Shown: positions 18,691 through 29,450 of the stretch, piece by piece | Layout of the letters: every line of letters begins with the position of its first letter | How positions within the stretch are numbered: position 1 is the stretch's first letter | Source of the DNA: Geitlerinema sp. BBD 1991-9 | GTDB taxonomy: Bacteria > Cyanobacteriota > Cyanobacteriia > Cyanobacteriales > Geitlerinemataceae | Assembly: GCA_001657325.1 (NCBI GenBank) | Contig: LWRO01000009.1 | Coordinates: 23,565 to 87,564 of the forward strand | Reading direction: 5' to 3' | Length of the DNA stretch: 64,000 nt | Translations under genes and position numbers: made by a program | Notes under the pieces: generated by a model | Told to the model about the DNA's origin: nothing | The model's database searches: none | What the model saw: the letters and a program-made list of their open reading frames with translations, nothing else

Positions 18691-19773
18691 TTAAATATCT
18701 TCGAGGTCTTCGCAGAGTTCTTGTAAGTTCTGGTGTTGCTGCCGTCGGGAAAGGCGACGATACTTTTTCGAGGCGAGTTTGGGTTCGTAATAGCGCTGCC
18801 CGTTTTTTTTCGTTCTGAGTTTCAGTGTCGATTCTCGATCGCCGAGTTGCTGGCGTTCTTCCTGACGGACAATCGCTTCCTCGACGAACATCAGATAGTG
18901 GTCGTACCGTTCCCACGTGCCTCGAACTGCACAGTTCGGTTCTTCCCGATGGAAGCAATCGCTAAACTGACAGGTTTCGAGGTCGAGTCGCCGTTGGATT
19001 TCGGGGAAATAACGGGGGAGTTCCCGAGGAAGACAGTCGAGTTCCGGTCGATCGAACCCTGGTGTATCGGCCAGCAAGCCACCGTTCGGCAGCTCGAACA
19101 GTTCGACGTGGCGGGTTGTGTGGCGGCCGCGCTTCAATTTTCCAGACACGCCAGCAACGCGCACGTCAGCAGCGGGTACCAATCGATCGATCGTACTGGA
19201 TTTCCCCACACCGGAGGGCCCGGCAAGAATCGTTACGCGATCGCGCAGGCGTCGGGCCAGGTCGTCGACTCCCCATGCCGTGCGAACGCTCAGCAACAGG
19301 GGATCGTAACCCCACTGCCGCAAGCGATCTCGCCACTGTTCTCGTTCTTCCTCACCCACGAGATCGCTTTTGTTCAAACAGAGCTGAACGTCGAGTTGGG
19401 TCGATTCGGCTTTAATAAGAAATCGACTGAGTTGAATGGGATCGATCGAGGGTTCTGCGAGGGCAAACACGAGCAGAACGCAATCGGCGTTGGCCACGGG
19501 TGGACGGTCGAGTTCGGTGCGTCTCGGCAACACGTCGGAGATCGCACCCCGTTCTCCTTCCCAATCTGGCTCTTCAACGACCACGCGATCTCCGACCATC
19601 ACCTGCTGGCCGATTTTCTTCAAGCGCGTGCGCCGAGTACACAATAGGGAAAACTTTGGGGGTTCGGCCGCTCGATCGATCTGAACTCGATAAAAGTTCG
19701 CTTGAACGGCAACGACTGTCCCCAACCAGCCAGCTTCCGTTAGAGCCGTTGGGGGTAAATGTCGATCGCTCAT
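18691..19773 (-). CDS. rsgA: small ribosomal subunit biogenesis GTPase RsgA
   Basis: 360 residues. A circularly permuted GTPase acting in 30S maturation: an OB-fold first (~10-80), then G4 (NKSDLV), then G1 (GPSGVGKSST) and G3 (DTPGF), then a zinc-binding C-terminal part (C-x4-C-x-H-x5-C pattern: CQFSDCFHREEPNC). The ~40-residue basic extension after the Zn domain is longer than in Escherichia coli. Last gene of grpE-dnaK-dnaJ-tusA-rsgA; its start overlaps the tusA stop by 4 bp. Confidence 0.95.
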   Translation of the reverse strand: MSDRHLPPTALTEAGWLGTVVAVQANFYRVQIDRAAEPPKFSLLCTRRTRLKKIGQQVMVGDRVVVEEPDWEGERGAISDVLPRRTELDRPPVANADCVLLVFALAEPSIDPIQLSRFLIKAESTQLDVQLCLNKSDLVGEEEREQWRDRLRQWGYDPLLLSVRTAWGVDDLARRLRDRVTILAGPSGVGKSSTIDRLVPAADVRVAGVSGKLKRGRHTTRHVELFELPNGGLLADTPGFDRPELDCLPRELPRYFPEIQRRLDLETCQFSDCFHREEPNCAVRGTWERYDHYLMFVEEAIVRQEERQQLGDRESTLKLRTKKNGQRYYEPKLASKKYRRLSRRQQHQNLQELCEDLEDI

Positions 19774-20021
19774 GCGATCGATTGGCGAACGTACAGGGCA
19801 AAGTATTCCGATCGATCTTCAATGGTTTCAACCGCATATCCTGCCACGGTCAGGCTTTCCGGCACTTGTTCGATCGGTTCGCCGGGGTCGAGCCACACTT
19901 CGAGCAACTGACCCGGCTCCATCTGTTGTAAGCGCAACTTCGTCCGCACGAAATTGATAGGACAGGGCGTTCCGCGCAAGTCCATCTGTGCGTCTGGGGT
20001 TGAGGTGACAGACTGACTCAC
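19770..20021 (-). CDS. TusA-family sulfurtransferase-like protein
   Basis: 83 residues of the TusA/YeeD/SirA fold with the active Cys in [13 protein letters not shown] and the helix-strand pattern of the family. Members carry persulfide sulfur for tRNA thiolation or other transfers. It overlaps dnaJ upstream and rsgA downstream by ATGA 4-bp junctions, so the three are translationally coupled. The sulfur acceptor is not shown by the sequence. Confidence 0.88.
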   Translation of the reverse strand: MSQSVTSTPDAQMDLRGTPCPINFVRTKLRLQQMEPGQLLEVWLDPGEPIEQVPESLTVAGYAVETIEDRSEYFALYVRQSIA

Positions 20022-21151
20022 TTGAACAAGCCTCCTAGAAATCCTTCAACACCGCCCTTACCCAATCGATCGCCACGCAACTTGGCTAATTTTTCCAGTA
20101 ATTCGCGCTCTTCAGTGCTGACTTTCTGCGGAATTTCTACGTTCACTGTCAGCAAATGATCGCCGCGACTGACGGGATTTCCCAATCGGGGAACGCCTTG
20201 TTCTTCTAGGGTAATCGTGTGTCCCGGTTGCGTTCCCGACGGAATCACGACTTCGATTTCGCCATCGACCGTGTTCACGGGAATTTTACAGCCGAGAATG
20301 GCTTGCAAGTAGCTAATGTTGACTTCCGAAAGGATATTGATGCCTTCCCGCTCGAATTCTTCGTCTTCGTTAACGAACAGGTAGACGTACAGATCTCCCG
20401 GCGGTCCACCCTTTTTCCCGGCATCACCTTCGGATTGAACCCGAAGGCGCGTTCCGTTATCGACTCCAGCAGGAACGTTGATTTTGAGTTTTTTGGTGAC
20501 TTGCTTCTGTCCTCTTCCCGCGCAAGACCCACATTTTTCCTCGATGGTCTGGCCCGTACCGTTACAGCTGGGACAGTCCGACACTTGGGTAAAACTTCCG
20601 AAAGGGGTACGAGTTGCTCGGCGCACTTGGCCGACACCGCCACAGGTCGCACAAGTTTGCGGGCGCGTACCGGGTTTAGCCCCCGTACCGCCGCAAGTTT
20701 CGCAAGTTTCGAGGTGACTGATGCGAATTTCCTTTTCACCCCCAAAGACCGCCTCGCGGAAATCGAGTTTCAAATCGAGGCGCAAATCGTCGCCCCGAAC
20801 TGGACCGCCGCGACGACGGGTTTGAGTTGTACCGCTGAAGCCGCCAAAAAAGGTTTCAAAAATATCGGCAAAGCCGCCTGAGAAGTCGCCAAAGTCAGAG
20901 AAACCCGCACCGGCACCGGCACCGGCACCAGAACCCACTCCAGCCTCGCCGAATCGATCGTAGCGAGCGCGGAGGTTCGGGTCAGACAAAACTTCGTAGG
21001 CGCGGTTGATTTCTTTAAAACGCTCTTCTGCCTCCTCTTCTTTATTCACATCGGGGTGATATTTGCGAGCGAGCCGACGGAAGGCACGTTTGATTTCGTC
21101 CTTGTCAGCGTTGCGAGAGACACCTAGAAGTTCGTAGTAATCGACAGCCAT
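20018..21151 (-). CDS. dnaJ: chaperone protein DnaJ
   Basis: 377 residues, type I DnaJ. J domain 1-70 with the HPD motif ([10 protein letters not shown]), a Gly/Phe-rich segment with an AGAGAGAG run, four CxxCxGxG zinc repeats ([32 protein letters not shown]), then the C-terminal peptide-binding domains. Works with the DnaK encoded 73 bp upstream, and is followed with overlap by the tusA-like gene. Confidence 0.97.
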   Translation of the reverse strand: MAVDYYELLGVSRNADKDEIKRAFRRLARKYHPDVNKEEEAEERFKEINRAYEVLSDPNLRARYDRFGEAGVGSGAGAGAGAGFSDFGDFSGGFADIFETFFGGFSGTTQTRRRGGPVRGDDLRLDLKLDFREAVFGGEKEIRISHLETCETCGGTGAKPGTRPQTCATCGGVGQVRRATRTPFGSFTQVSDCPSCNGTGQTIEEKCGSCAGRGQKQVTKKLKINVPAGVDNGTRLRVQSEGDAGKKGGPPGDLYVYLFVNEDEEFEREGINILSEVNISYLQAILGCKIPVNTVDGEIEVVIPSGTQPGHTITLEEQGVPRLGNPVSRGDHLLTVNVEIPQKVSTEERELLEKLAKLRGDRLGKGGVEGFLGGLFK

Positions 21152-21224
21152 AACGCACTATAGTTGGAAATTCTCAGACACGATAACGGAGGCAAACCGG
21201 ACAGTTCGGCAGAGGGAGTCACCG

Positions 21225-23441
21225 TTAGAAAAACGGATTGTCGGGATCGGCTTCGCCTTCTGGCGGGGGTTCTTTCTGGGAAACGTCGAATGGATTACTA
21301 CCCTCACCACCGTTAGCAGCCTGTTCGACGTCCTCTTCTTCTCCCGCCATCGCAGGTGACGGCGCTTCGGATTGCGGAGCCGAACGGGCAGTCGGCATAA
21401 TTGGCGGTTCGAGCGGCGAATCTTCGGCCAATATTGGCGGTTCGAGCGGCGAATCTTCGGCCAATAAGGCCTCGAGATCCTTCAGTTCTCGATCTAAGTC
21501 TAAACTGAGTTCGGCGTCTAAGTCTAAAGCAGAGCTGTCGTCAGCGCCACTGGGTAGGAGGTCGGCGAGGGCGTTGTTCGTCGGCTGGGTTGAAGAAGCC
21601 ACGCGGTTATCGGTCGCGTCTACTGGAGCACTGCTACCTTGGTAAACGGCCGATCCGATGGCAAACAGGACTTTTTGGAACTCGCTGAGCTTCGATCGAA
21701 TGTCTTCGAGATCGGGAGATCGCTCTTCAAGCGCTTCTTGTAGGCGATGGGCTTTTTCGGTAACGTCCAATTTGAGAGAATCGTTGATGAGATCGGCGTT
21801 GTGTTTGAGGGTGTCTTCGTAGTTATAAAACAGAGCGTCGGCTTGGTTGCGAAGTTCGGTCAACGCCCGTGCGAACTCGTCTTGTTCCGCAAAGGCTTCG
21901 GCTTCGCGACGCATCTGCTCGATTTCGTCTTGACTCAACCCTCCCGTGTTGGTGATTTGAATGCTCTGGGCGCGTCCCGTTCCCTTGTCGCGGGCGGACA
22001 CGTTGAGAATGCCGTTGGCATCGATTTCAAAACTGACTTCGATCTGAGGAATTCCACGTGGGGCGGGGGGAATACCCATCAAGATAAACTTGCCCAAACT
22101 TTTGTTATCTCGGGCCATTGCCCGTTCTCCTTGAAGAACGTGGACTTCTACAGAAGTCTGGCCGTCTGTGGCCGTCGAAAACATTTGAGATTTACTGGTC
22201 GGAATTGTCGTGTTGCGATCGATAATCTTCGTAAACACCTCGCCGAGGGTTTCGATTCCGAGAGATAAGGGCGTCACGTCGAGGAGCAATACGTCTTGCA
22301 CCTCACCGCCGAGAACGCCAGCCTGAATGGCCGCCCCCGTGGCCACCGCTTCGTCGGGGTTGACCGATCGATCGGGCTCGCGCCCGCCGAAGTATTCGCT
22401 TATCGCGGCTTGCACGGCGGGAATGCGTGTCGAACCGCCCACGACAACGATTCGATCGATATCTTCGGGACTCATCTGAGCGTCTTCTAACGCTTGGGAA
22501 ACGGGTTCGATCGTGCTGTCGACGAGAGATTTGACCAACTCTTCAAACTTCGTCCGTGTTAAGGTGCTTTCTAAGTGTTTCGGTCCAGTTTCGTCAGCGG
22601 TAATAAAGGGCAGGTCGATCGTCGTTTGCTTCACCGAAGACAGTTCGATCTTGGCTTTTTCTGCAGCCTCCCGCACTCGCTGCATTGCCATTTTGTCACC
22701 GGACAGGTCGATGCCTTCGTGTTCCCGAAAATTGTTGACGAGCCACCGTACCAAAGCGCTATCGAAGTCGTCACCGCCGAGATGGTTGTTTCCCGCTGTC
22801 GCCTTCACTTCAAACACGCCGTCTCCGAGTTGCAAGATCGACACGTCGAAGGTGCCTCCACCGAGGTCGAAGACTAAGATCGTTCGATCGAGTTCTTGCT
22901 TGTCGAGACCGTATGCCAAGGCGGCGGCCGTCGGCTCGTTGATGATTCGCAGGACTTCTAGCCCTGCGATCGTTCCCGCGTCTTTTGTGGCTTGGCGCTG
23001 TCCGTCTGTAAAGTAAGCCGGTACGGTAATCACAGCTTGATAGACGGGTTCGCCGAGGTAGGTTTCGGCATCTTGCTTGAGTTTTTGCAAGATCATGGCC
23101 GAAATTTCCTGGGGCGTGTGTTGGCGGTCGCGCACCTTAACATCTACCGTACTATCGCGGCCGACAACGCAGGTATAGGGCGTTCGCGATCGCTCTTCTT
23201 CCGTTTCTTCCCAGCGACGGCCGATAAACCGCTTGATGCTGTAAACCGTGTTTTCGGCATTCGTGACACCCTGACGTTTGGCCAGTTGCCCGACGAGCCG
23301 GTCTCCCGATTTCGTAAACCCCACCATACTGGGTGTCGTGCGTCCGCCTTCCGAGTTGGGAATGACGACGGGTTTGCCGCCTTCAAGGACGGCAATGCAA
23401 CTATTGGTTGTCCCGAGGTCGATACCGATAACTTTTCCCAT
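21225..23441 (-). CDS. dnaK: chaperone protein DnaK with long acidic tail
   Basis: 738 residues against ~635 for typical DnaK. The ATPase domain opens with [15 protein letters not shown] and has the [12 protein letters not shown] and [12 protein letters not shown] motifs; the peptide-binding domain follows, with [10 protein letters not shown] and [10 protein letters not shown]. The extra ~90 residues form an acidic, low-complexity tail that includes a tandem 11-residue repeat ([10 protein letters not shown] twice). It lacks a terminal EEVD. Position between grpE and dnaJ marks it as the operon DnaK (DnaK2-like). I see no CIRCE element upstream of grpE. Confidence 0.95.
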   Translation of the reverse strand: MGKVIGIDLGTTNSCIAVLEGGKPVVIPNSEGGRTTPSMVGFTKSGDRLVGQLAKRQGVTNAENTVYSIKRFIGRRWEETEEERSRTPYTCVVGRDSTVDVKVRDRQHTPQEISAMILQKLKQDAETYLGEPVYQAVITVPAYFTDGQRQATKDAGTIAGLEVLRIINEPTAAALAYGLDKQELDRTILVFDLGGGTFDVSILQLGDGVFEVKATAGNNHLGGDDFDSALVRWLVNNFREHEGIDLSGDKMAMQRVREAAEKAKIELSSVKQTTIDLPFITADETGPKHLESTLTRTKFEELVKSLVDSTIEPVSQALEDAQMSPEDIDRIVVVGGSTRIPAVQAAISEYFGGREPDRSVNPDEAVATGAAIQAGVLGGEVQDVLLLDVTPLSLGIETLGEVFTKIIDRNTTIPTSKSQMFSTATDGQTSVEVHVLQGERAMARDNKSLGKFILMGIPPAPRGIPQIEVSFEIDANGILNVSARDKGTGRAQSIQITNTGGLSQDEIEQMRREAEAFAEQDEFARALTELRNQADALFYNYEDTLKHNADLINDSLKLDVTEKAHRLQEALEERSPDLEDIRSKLSEFQKVLFAIGSAVYQGSSAPVDATDNRVASSTQPTNNALADLLPSGADDSSALDLDAELSLDLDRELKDLEALLAEDSPLEPPILAEDSPLEPPIMPTARSAPQSEAPSPAMAGEEEDVEQAANGGEGSNPFDVSQKEPPPEGEADPDNPFF

Positions 23442-23587
23442 AGCCCTTGGTGCGGGGGTGAACGTCAGGAATCGAAAAATTTAAAATGTAGGGGATCGCG
23501 GGCGGTCGTCGGCGTCGCAATTCTTTGGCACGATCGACCGCTGCGACGGCTTGCTCGTCTCCCGATGTCGTCTCGACGAGAAAAACG

Positions 23588-24352
23588 TCAGTCCTCCGAC
23601 GAGTCAGATTCCGCTTCTTCTGAGCTTACCACGGGTTCCGGGGTGGTTGCCACCTTCACCATGGCATGACGCAAGACTCGATCGGCGAGCGTGTAGCCCC
23701 CCATGAGTTCTGCAACGACTGTCCCTTCAGGGTGGCTATCGGTGGGTTCGCGCATGACGGCTTCGTGCAGGTTGGGGTCGAATTCTTCCCCTTCCGGACG
23801 CATCCGCGAAACGCCCAAGCGTTTTAAGCAATCCACCATTTGCTTGTAGACACTTTGATAGCTTTTGTGGATGTTCGTTTCTCCCTCGTTTTGGGGTTTA
23901 ATTTGCGTGCGTGCCCGCTCGAAGTTGTCGATGACGGGTAGCAGCTCTTTAATCGTGGAGCAAACGGTCTGCTCTTCGAGGTCTTTCTTTTCTTTTTGCG
24001 TGCGTTTTCGGAAGTTATCGAAATCCGCAGCCAGTCGTGCGTATTGCGATTGCAGGTCTTCGAGCTGGGCTTGGGTGGTTTCAGCCGTAGCTTTGAGTTT
24101 AGCGATGGTAGCGGTTTCCGCCTCGGCTCGTTCTTTCACTTCCTGTGCGGCGGCTTCGGCTTCCGCCACGATCGGATCGATATCGGTTGCTCCGGAATCG
24201 CCCGATTCGCCATCTGGGGAGGACATCCGGTCGGGTTCGCTCGCTGCCTCCACCGTATCAGAATTTAGATCGGCGGCGGCTTCGGTTCCTTCTGCGACCG
24301 CCGGGCGCTCGATCTCTAACTGCTTTTCTTCATCCATCTCTGACTTCCCCAT
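23588..24352 (-). CDS. grpE: nucleotide exchange factor GrpE
   Basis: 254 residues from the ATG at 24352, chosen because GGAG lies 7 nt upstream; the frame is open further to 24577 but that part is not GrpE-like. Long acidic N-terminus, then a coiled coil (~70-140, with [20 protein letters not shown]), and the beta-domain ([17 protein letters not shown] stretch, [20 protein letters not shown]). It releases ADP from DnaK. First gene of the chaperone operon. Confidence 0.95.
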   Translation of the reverse strand: MGKSEMDEEKQLEIERPAVAEGTEAAADLNSDTVEAASEPDRMSSPDGESGDSGATDIDPIVAEAEAAAQEVKERAEAETATIAKLKATAETTQAQLEDLQSQYARLAADFDNFRKRTQKEKKDLEEQTVCSTIKELLPVIDNFERARTQIKPQNEGETNIHKSYQSVYKQMVDCLKRLGVSRMRPEGEEFDPNLHEAVMREPTDSHPEGTVVAELMGGYTLADRVLRHAMVKVATTPEPVVSSEEAESDSSED

Positions 24353-24750
24353 TGCAAAACTCCAATGCAGGCGGCTTGCGTTTCCCTCCGACGAAGTTGC
24401 GGACAAACCAAACGGAGCTTCGCCGAACACCCGATCGACGGAAACTCCGCGCCCGCAGTTCGGTTGCTTCGGACGGAACTGCTTTCCCTGCGTTATTAAC
24501 CTATTCTGACATCCTCTCACATCCACCGGCCAAAGCAAGGGTGAAGATGGGGAGATGACTTGCCCTTTCACGACCATCCCCTCACCCCCTCACCTCATCA
24601 CCTCTACAGGAGAGGATTTGCAGGATTAGCGCTTCCACCATCGCCATCTTGGGTGAGTTAAACTAGATTAAGTAGGAGTAGTGGTGTTTGCTCCCGAGCC
24701 GATCGACTCGACACGACTACCTTTTCGCAACGCGATGCTCGAAATCCACC
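24353..24750. other. divergent promoter region grpE / pilB with heptamer repeats
   Basis: About 400 bp. 24535-24612 holds short repeats of CCCTCAC / CTCATCACCTC type matching the block at 8806. No CIRCE-like inverted repeat (TTAGCACTC family) is visible for grpE. An AT-richer stretch around 24658-24685 may contain the pilB promoter. Confidence 0.5.
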
Positions 24751-26769
24751 ATGACTGATCTCCCTTCTAACGCCTCCAAATCTCGGCGTGCGCTAGTCGT
24801 TCAGACTAACTTTTCGCCGTTTGGTAATAAGTTGATTCAAGCCGGTCATCTCAGTCCCGACCAAATGAGTAAGGCGGCTGAAGAAAGCCGTCGCACTGGT
24901 CGATCGCTGATCGAAGCGATCGAGAGCGTGACGGGCAAACAACTTCCCGCTGAGTTCGTTCGCCAATACAAAAAGCAACAACTTTTCGAGCTTACAATTC
25001 TCTACGGTGTCGAGTCGTTCGATCCGGAAGTTGCAGACATCCCACAAGGCCAAATCAAACGTCTCTTAGAAATCGTCTCCGTCGATAGTTGTCGCCGCTA
25101 CCGCTTCGTTCCCTTGACTCTCGAGGAGAACCAGTTGGTCGTCGCTATGGTCGATCCCGACAACCTCGAAGCCCAAGACGAACTGCGGCGTGTCCTTCGA
25201 TCGCAGGAATACTCCTTCCAGCGACGGGCGATTACCCTCGACGACTACCAACAAACGATCTCGCGCTACCTCGACGAGCAGGTTAAGAAAGAAGCGGAAA
25301 ACCAAAAACGGGAGCAAGAACTCAAAAACACGATCTCACTCGAGGATATCAGCAAGTTCGCCGGTGAGGATGGCGAACTCGAAGAAGCACCACCCGATCA
25401 AGAAGAACTCGATACTGAAGGCGATGGCAGTGAAGATGAAAGTGTCATCAGCCTCGTCAACAAAATCCTCCGAAAAGCCCTTTCTGACGGAGTTTCAGAT
25501 ATTCACGTCGAACCTCAAGAAGAGTCGCTACGCATTCGGATGCGGAAAGACGGGGTATTGCACGAGCCGTTCCCGCGCTTCCCGAAGGCGATTGTTCCAG
25601 CACTCACCTCTCGTTTCAAAATTATCTCTGATATGGACATCGCCGAACGCCGTCAAGCTCAAGATGGACGGATTCGACGGGTGTTCCAAAAGCGTCCGGT
25701 GGATTTCCGGGTTAACGCCCTCCCCAGTCGCTACGGTGAAAAAATCGTCCTGCGGATTCTCGATAACTCTTCGACCCAGTTAGGACTCGATAAGCTGATC
25801 ACCGATCCGGAAACCTTGCAAAAGGTGCGAGATGTTGCCAGTCGTCCTTTCGGTTTGATTCTGGTTACCGGGCCGACCGGCTCGGGGAAATCGACGACGC
25901 TTTATTCGATCCTGGCAGAACGCAACGATCCGGGTGTCAATATCAGTACGGCGGAAGATCCCATCGAATACGCCCTCGATGGAATTACTCAGTGTCAGGT
26001 GATTCGAGAGAAAAACCTCACCTTTGCCAACATTCTGCGGGCGTTCTTGCGACAAGACCCGGATATCATTCTGGTGGGTGAGACGCGGGACTACGAAACG
26101 GCGAAAACGGCGATCGAAGCGGCTCTAACCGGTCACTTGGTCTTGACAACACTCCACACGAACGATGCCGCCGGTGCGATTGCCCGGCTCGACGAAATGG
26201 GGGTCGAGCCGTTCATGGTTTCTGGGGCTCTCCTGGGCGTTCTCGCCCAACGTCTGATGCGTCGCGTCTGTACGGAGTGCCGCATTCCCTATACGCCGAC
26301 GCGAGAGGAACTGTCTCGCTATGGTTTAGCATCGTCCGGTGAGGTCGATACGACATTCTACAAGGCGAAGACCATTCCAGCCGCCGAGCGAAAAGCATCC
26401 CTAGAAGCGGGCGAGCTGTGTCCGAAATGCAACGGTGTCGGTTACAAAGGACGGGTTGGGGTCTACGAATTCTTGCAAACGACTGAAGAACTCGCCCTGT
26501 TGATCAACGAAGGTGCTCCCACCGAACGGATTAAGGAAAAAGCGGTCGAACAGGAGATGAAAACCTTGTTGGCCTACAGCCTCAATTTGGTCAAGCAAGG
26601 CTATACCACGTTTGAGGAAGTCGATCGCGTGACCTTCACCGATTCGGGCTTAGAAGCGGAACTCAAGGCAAAACGCAAGAGTTCGCTAACGTGCAGCACT
26701 TGTGGGGCGGGATTGAACCCCGATTGGATGGACTGTCCCTATTGTATGACTCCACGCTTCCAAGACTGA
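24751..26769 (+). CDS. pilB: type IV pilus assembly ATPase PilB
   Basis: 672 residues from the ATG at 24751. N-terminal MshEN-type domains (LIQAGHLSPDQMSKAAEESR and on), an acidic linker, then the secretion ATPase: SDIHVEPQEESLRIRMRKDG, Walker A GPTGSGKSTTLYSIL, the Asp box DPDIILVGETRD, the His box TGHLVLTTLHTNDAA, and a tetracysteine zinc site (CTEC ... CPKC). An extra C-terminal zinc ribbon (CSTCGAGLNPDWMDCPYC) is present. PilB powers pilus extension. First gene of pilB-pilT-pilC. Confidence 0.95.
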   Translation: MTDLPSNASKSRRALVVQTNFSPFGNKLIQAGHLSPDQMSKAAEESRRTGRSLIEAIESVTGKQLPAEFVRQYKKQQLFELTILYGVESFDPEVADIPQGQIKRLLEIVSVDSCRRYRFVPLTLEENQLVVAMVDPDNLEAQDELRRVLRSQEYSFQRRAITLDDYQQTISRYLDEQVKKEAENQKREQELKNTISLEDISKFAGEDGELEEAPPDQEELDTEGDGSEDESVISLVNKILRKALSDGVSDIHVEPQEESLRIRMRKDGVLHEPFPRFPKAIVPALTSRFKIISDMDIAERRQAQDGRIRRVFQKRPVDFRVNALPSRYGEKIVLRILDNSSTQLGLDKLITDPETLQKVRDVASRPFGLILVTGPTGSGKSTTLYSILAERNDPGVNISTAEDPIEYALDGITQCQVIREKNLTFANILRAFLRQDPDIILVGETRDYETAKTAIEAALTGHLVLTTLHTNDAAGAIARLDEMGVEPFMVSGALLGVLAQRLMRRVCTECRIPYTPTREELSRYGLASSGEVDTTFYKAKTIPAAERKASLEAGELCPKCNGVGYKGRVGVYEFLQTTEELALLINEGAPTERIKEKAVEQEMKTLLAYSLNLVKQGYTTFEEVDRVTFTDSGLEAELKAKRKSSLTCSTCGAGLNPDWMDCPYCMTPRFQD

Positions 26770-26910
26770 TCTCATTCCCTTCGTAGACTCGCGTTGTCGT
26801 CTGGTCAATTGTTCCCGACGGTAAAATGAGAGCGATCGAGGGGACCGAGAGATCTTTTACCGTTGACCCGTAGCTCGTACCCAAAGCCCGAAACAGGAGG
26901 AATGATATCG

Positions 26911-28038
26911 ATGGACTACATGATCGAGGACGTAATGGAGTCGTTGGTCGAACAGGGTGGCTCTGATATGCACATTCAAGCAGGAGCGCCCATTTTCTTC
27001 CGCATTAGCGGGAAGCTCACGCCGCAACCGCAGTTTGGCGAGTCTCTGGCCCCCGACGAGTGCCAAAGACTCATTTTCAGTATGCTCAACAACAACCAGC
27101 GCAAAGATTTGGAGCAGAACTGGGAACTCGACTGCGCTTATGGGGTGAAGGGGTTGTCTCGTTTTCGGGTCAACGTTTACCGCGAGCGGGGGTGCTGGGC
27201 GAGCTGTCTGCGGGCACTGGCCTCGCAAATTCCCAACTTTGAGAAACTGGGCGTTCCCGAAATCATGCGCGAAATGGCAATGCGCCCTCGAGGAATGGTC
27301 TTGGTGACGGGTCAGACGGGATCGGGTAAAACCACCACGATGGCGGCGATCTTGGATTTGATCAATCGCACGCGCTCCGAGCATATCCTGACGGTGGAAG
27401 ACCCGATCGAGTACGTGTTCCCTAATGTTAAAAGCTTGTTCCACCAACGGCAGAAGGGGGAAGATACGAAGAGTTTTGCCAACGCGCTCAAGGCAGCCCT
27501 ACGGGAAGACCCGGATATCATTCTCGTCGGGGAAATGCGCGACCTGGAAACGATTTCTCTGGCTATCTCGGCGGCTGAAACCGGTCACTTGGTCTTCGGA
27601 ACGCTCCACACGAACTCGGCGGCGGCGACGGTCGATCGGATGCTCGACGTTTTCCCACCCATTCAGCAACCTCAAATTCGCGCTCAGATGGCGGGATCTC
27701 TGGTGGGAGTCTGTTCGCAAAACCTCCTCAAGAAAGTTGGAGGCGGACGCTGTGCGGCTCAGGAAATTATGGTCAACACGCCAGCCATTGCGAACCTGAT
27801 TCGGGAGGGTAAAACCAGTCAGATCTACTCTGCCATTCAAATGGGGAGCAAGATGGGGATGCAAACGATGGAAATGTGTTTGGCCCGACTGGTCAACGAA
27901 GGCAAAGTCAGTTACGAAGACGCGATTGCGAAAACGTCTAAGATCGATGAATTCAACCGCCTTGTCGATCCGCGCATCCTGGCAGGTGGAAAAGCGCCGA
28001 CGGGTGCCAAAGCGAAAGCGAAAGCGAAAGCCCGTTAA
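26911..28038 (+). CDS. pilT: type IV pilus twitching motility ATPase PilT
   Basis: About 375 residues. AGGAGG at 26895-26900 is 10 nt before ATG 26911; an ATG at 26902 is only 1 nt away and less likely. Walker A GQTGSGKTTTMAAIL, Asp box DPDIILVGEMRD, His box TGHLVFGTLHTNSAA. Powers pilus retraction. The C-terminus ends in a KA-type repeat (AKAKAKAKAR) encoded by GCGAAA hexamers. Lies 141 bp after pilB. Confidence 0.95.
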   Translation: MDYMIEDVMESLVEQGGSDMHIQAGAPIFFRISGKLTPQPQFGESLAPDECQRLIFSMLNNNQRKDLEQNWELDCAYGVKGLSRFRVNVYRERGCWASCLRALASQIPNFEKLGVPEIMREMAMRPRGMVLVTGQTGSGKTTTMAAILDLINRTRSEHILTVEDPIEYVFPNVKSLFHQRQKGEDTKSFANALKAALREDPDIILVGEMRDLETISLAISAAETGHLVFGTLHTNSAAATVDRMLDVFPPIQQPQIRAQMAGSLVGVCSQNLLKKVGGGRCAAQEIMVNTPAIANLIREGKTSQIYSAIQMGSKMGMQTMEMCLARLVNEGKVSYEDAIAKTSKIDEFNRLVDPRILAGGKAPTGAKAKAKAKAR

Positions 28039-28156
28039 CACACCGAGATTCGAGATGAGGCGACGACTGGATAAGGAGATGAACTAAAATCTCACCCTTC
28101 AACGCTTCATCTCCTCACCGACTCATGTCTCATCTTCCTCTCCCCCCAAACCAACC

Positions 28157-29332
28157 ATGACGAACGCCCTACCCACTCAATCAAAAGGCTTTGATTTCAG
28201 CCAAATTGAAGAGAAGATATCGGTCATGCTGTCCAGTGTGACGGTGAAAGACAAAGCGGTCTTCTCTCGTCAGTTTGCTGCAATGTTCAATGCTGGGGTC
28301 GGAATGCTCCGATGCTTAACGGTTTTGACCGAGCAATGTGGCAACCCCAAGCTCAAAAAAGCACTGACTGATATTAGCACTGAGGTGGAGCAGGGTGGGA
28401 GTCTCGCTGAGGCGATGACCAAACACCCGGGCTGTTTCGATAAACTTTACGTCAGTATGGTGGCAGCGGGGGAAGTTGGGGGGGTTCTCGATGAAGTCCT
28501 CAACCGTCTGGCTCTGCTGTTGGAAAAATCGGCGAAGCTGCAAAACGAGCTGAAGTCGGCCATGTCTTATCCTCAAACAGTCGGAGGTATCGCCGTCGTC
28601 ATCTTTTTGGGAATGACGATTTTCTTGCTCCCAGTCTTTACTGGTATTTTCGACCAGCTCGATGCTGAACTTCCCGCCTTTACGGCGATGATGATGAGCA
28701 TCAGTTTTTTCCTGCGCGGGCCGACTTTACCGCCACCGGGTACCGATCCGACGGCAGAAAGCTGGCTGGAAGAACGCAATTATGCCATCTTGGGCTTCGT
28801 CGGCGTACTCATCGCGATTGTTTTTGCCGTAATGCAGTACTACAAAACTCCGGCTGGACGGTTCCAAATTGACGGACTCCTCCTCAAAGCGCCGATTTTT
28901 GGCGATTTGATTGAAAAGTCGGCGGTTGCAAGTTTCTGCAACGTGTTTGGAACGTTGACTCGCTCGGGCGTACCGATTCTCAATGCGATGGAGATCGTGC
29001 GGGATACGGCGGGAAATGAGGTGATTGCGGATGCGATCGATTACGCCAAAGATAAGATTCAGGAAGGGGGCAGTATTAGCGAGGCATTCCGAGAACGGGG
29101 CGTGATGCCCGCACTGGCGGTGCAAATGATGTCGATCGGTGAAGAAACTGGGGAACTCGACAAGATGTTGGTTAAAGTCGGGGAGTTTTACGAGGACGAA
29201 GTCGAACAGGCGATTAAAGGTCTAACCTCAATGCTCGAACCGCTGATGATCGTGGTGATTGGGGCGATGGTGGGATCGATTCTGCTGTCGATGTACCTCC
29301 CGATGTTCGCTGTGATGGACAGCATCGGTTAG
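28157..29332 (+). CDS. pilC: type IV pilus inner-membrane platform protein PilC
   Basis: 391 residues of the GspF/PilC family: two repeated cytoplasmic helical domains (FSRQFAAMFNAGVGMLRCL and ASFCNVFGTLTRSGVPILNA) each followed by membrane segments (about 135-160 and 190-220, and the C-terminal ~360-385). It links the PilB/PilT motors to the pilus. A 47-residue stretch between the first two membrane segments carries a Pro-rich insert. Followed by a strong terminator ending the pil operon. Confidence 0.94.
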   Translation: MTNALPTQSKGFDFSQIEEKISVMLSSVTVKDKAVFSRQFAAMFNAGVGMLRCLTVLTEQCGNPKLKKALTDISTEVEQGGSLAEAMTKHPGCFDKLYVSMVAAGEVGGVLDEVLNRLALLLEKSAKLQNELKSAMSYPQTVGGIAVVIFLGMTIFLLPVFTGIFDQLDAELPAFTAMMMSISFFLRGPTLPPPGTDPTAESWLEERNYAILGFVGVLIAIVFAVMQYYKTPAGRFQIDGLLLKAPIFGDLIEKSAVASFCNVFGTLTRSGVPILNAMEIVRDTAGNEVIADAIDYAKDKIQEGGSISEAFRERGVMPALAVQMMSIGEETGELDKMLVKVGEFYEDEVEQAIKGLTSMLEPLMIVVIGAMVGSILLSMYLPMFAVMDSIG

Positions 29333-29359
29333 CAACGATTTCGGTTACAACATCCTCGT

Positions 29360-29387
29360 GGGGCGCTTTTCAGCGCCCCGTTTTTTT
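29360..29387 (+). terminator. terminator of the pil operon
   Basis: GGGGCGCT / AGCGCCCC stem (29360-29379) with a TTTC loop and a T7 run, 27 bp after the pilC stop. Confidence 0.92.
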
Positions 29388-29391
29388 AGCC

Positions 29392-29421
29392 TTGTTTTTT
29401 ATAACGAACGTTAGATATAAT
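29392..29421 (+). promoter_or_regulatory. promoter of the tetR-devBCA operon
   Basis: TTGTTT (29392-29397), 18 bp, TATAAT (29416-29421), 30 bp before the TetR ATG. Between them lies AACGAACGTT (29403-29412), a short imperfect palindrome that could be an operator for the regulator. Promoter by consensus, operator by inference. Confidence 0.55.
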
Positions 29422-29450
29422 AAAAAGTAAGCGGGTAAAGACAAATCAAG

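Noticed and set aside
24353..24577. Longer GrpE with 75 extra N-terminal residues
   Set aside because: The extra part is not GrpE-like and a good ribosome site marks the ATG at 24352.
24353..24687. CIRCE/HrcA operator before grpE
   Set aside because: No TTAGCACTC-N9-GAGTGCTAA-like inverted repeat could be found.
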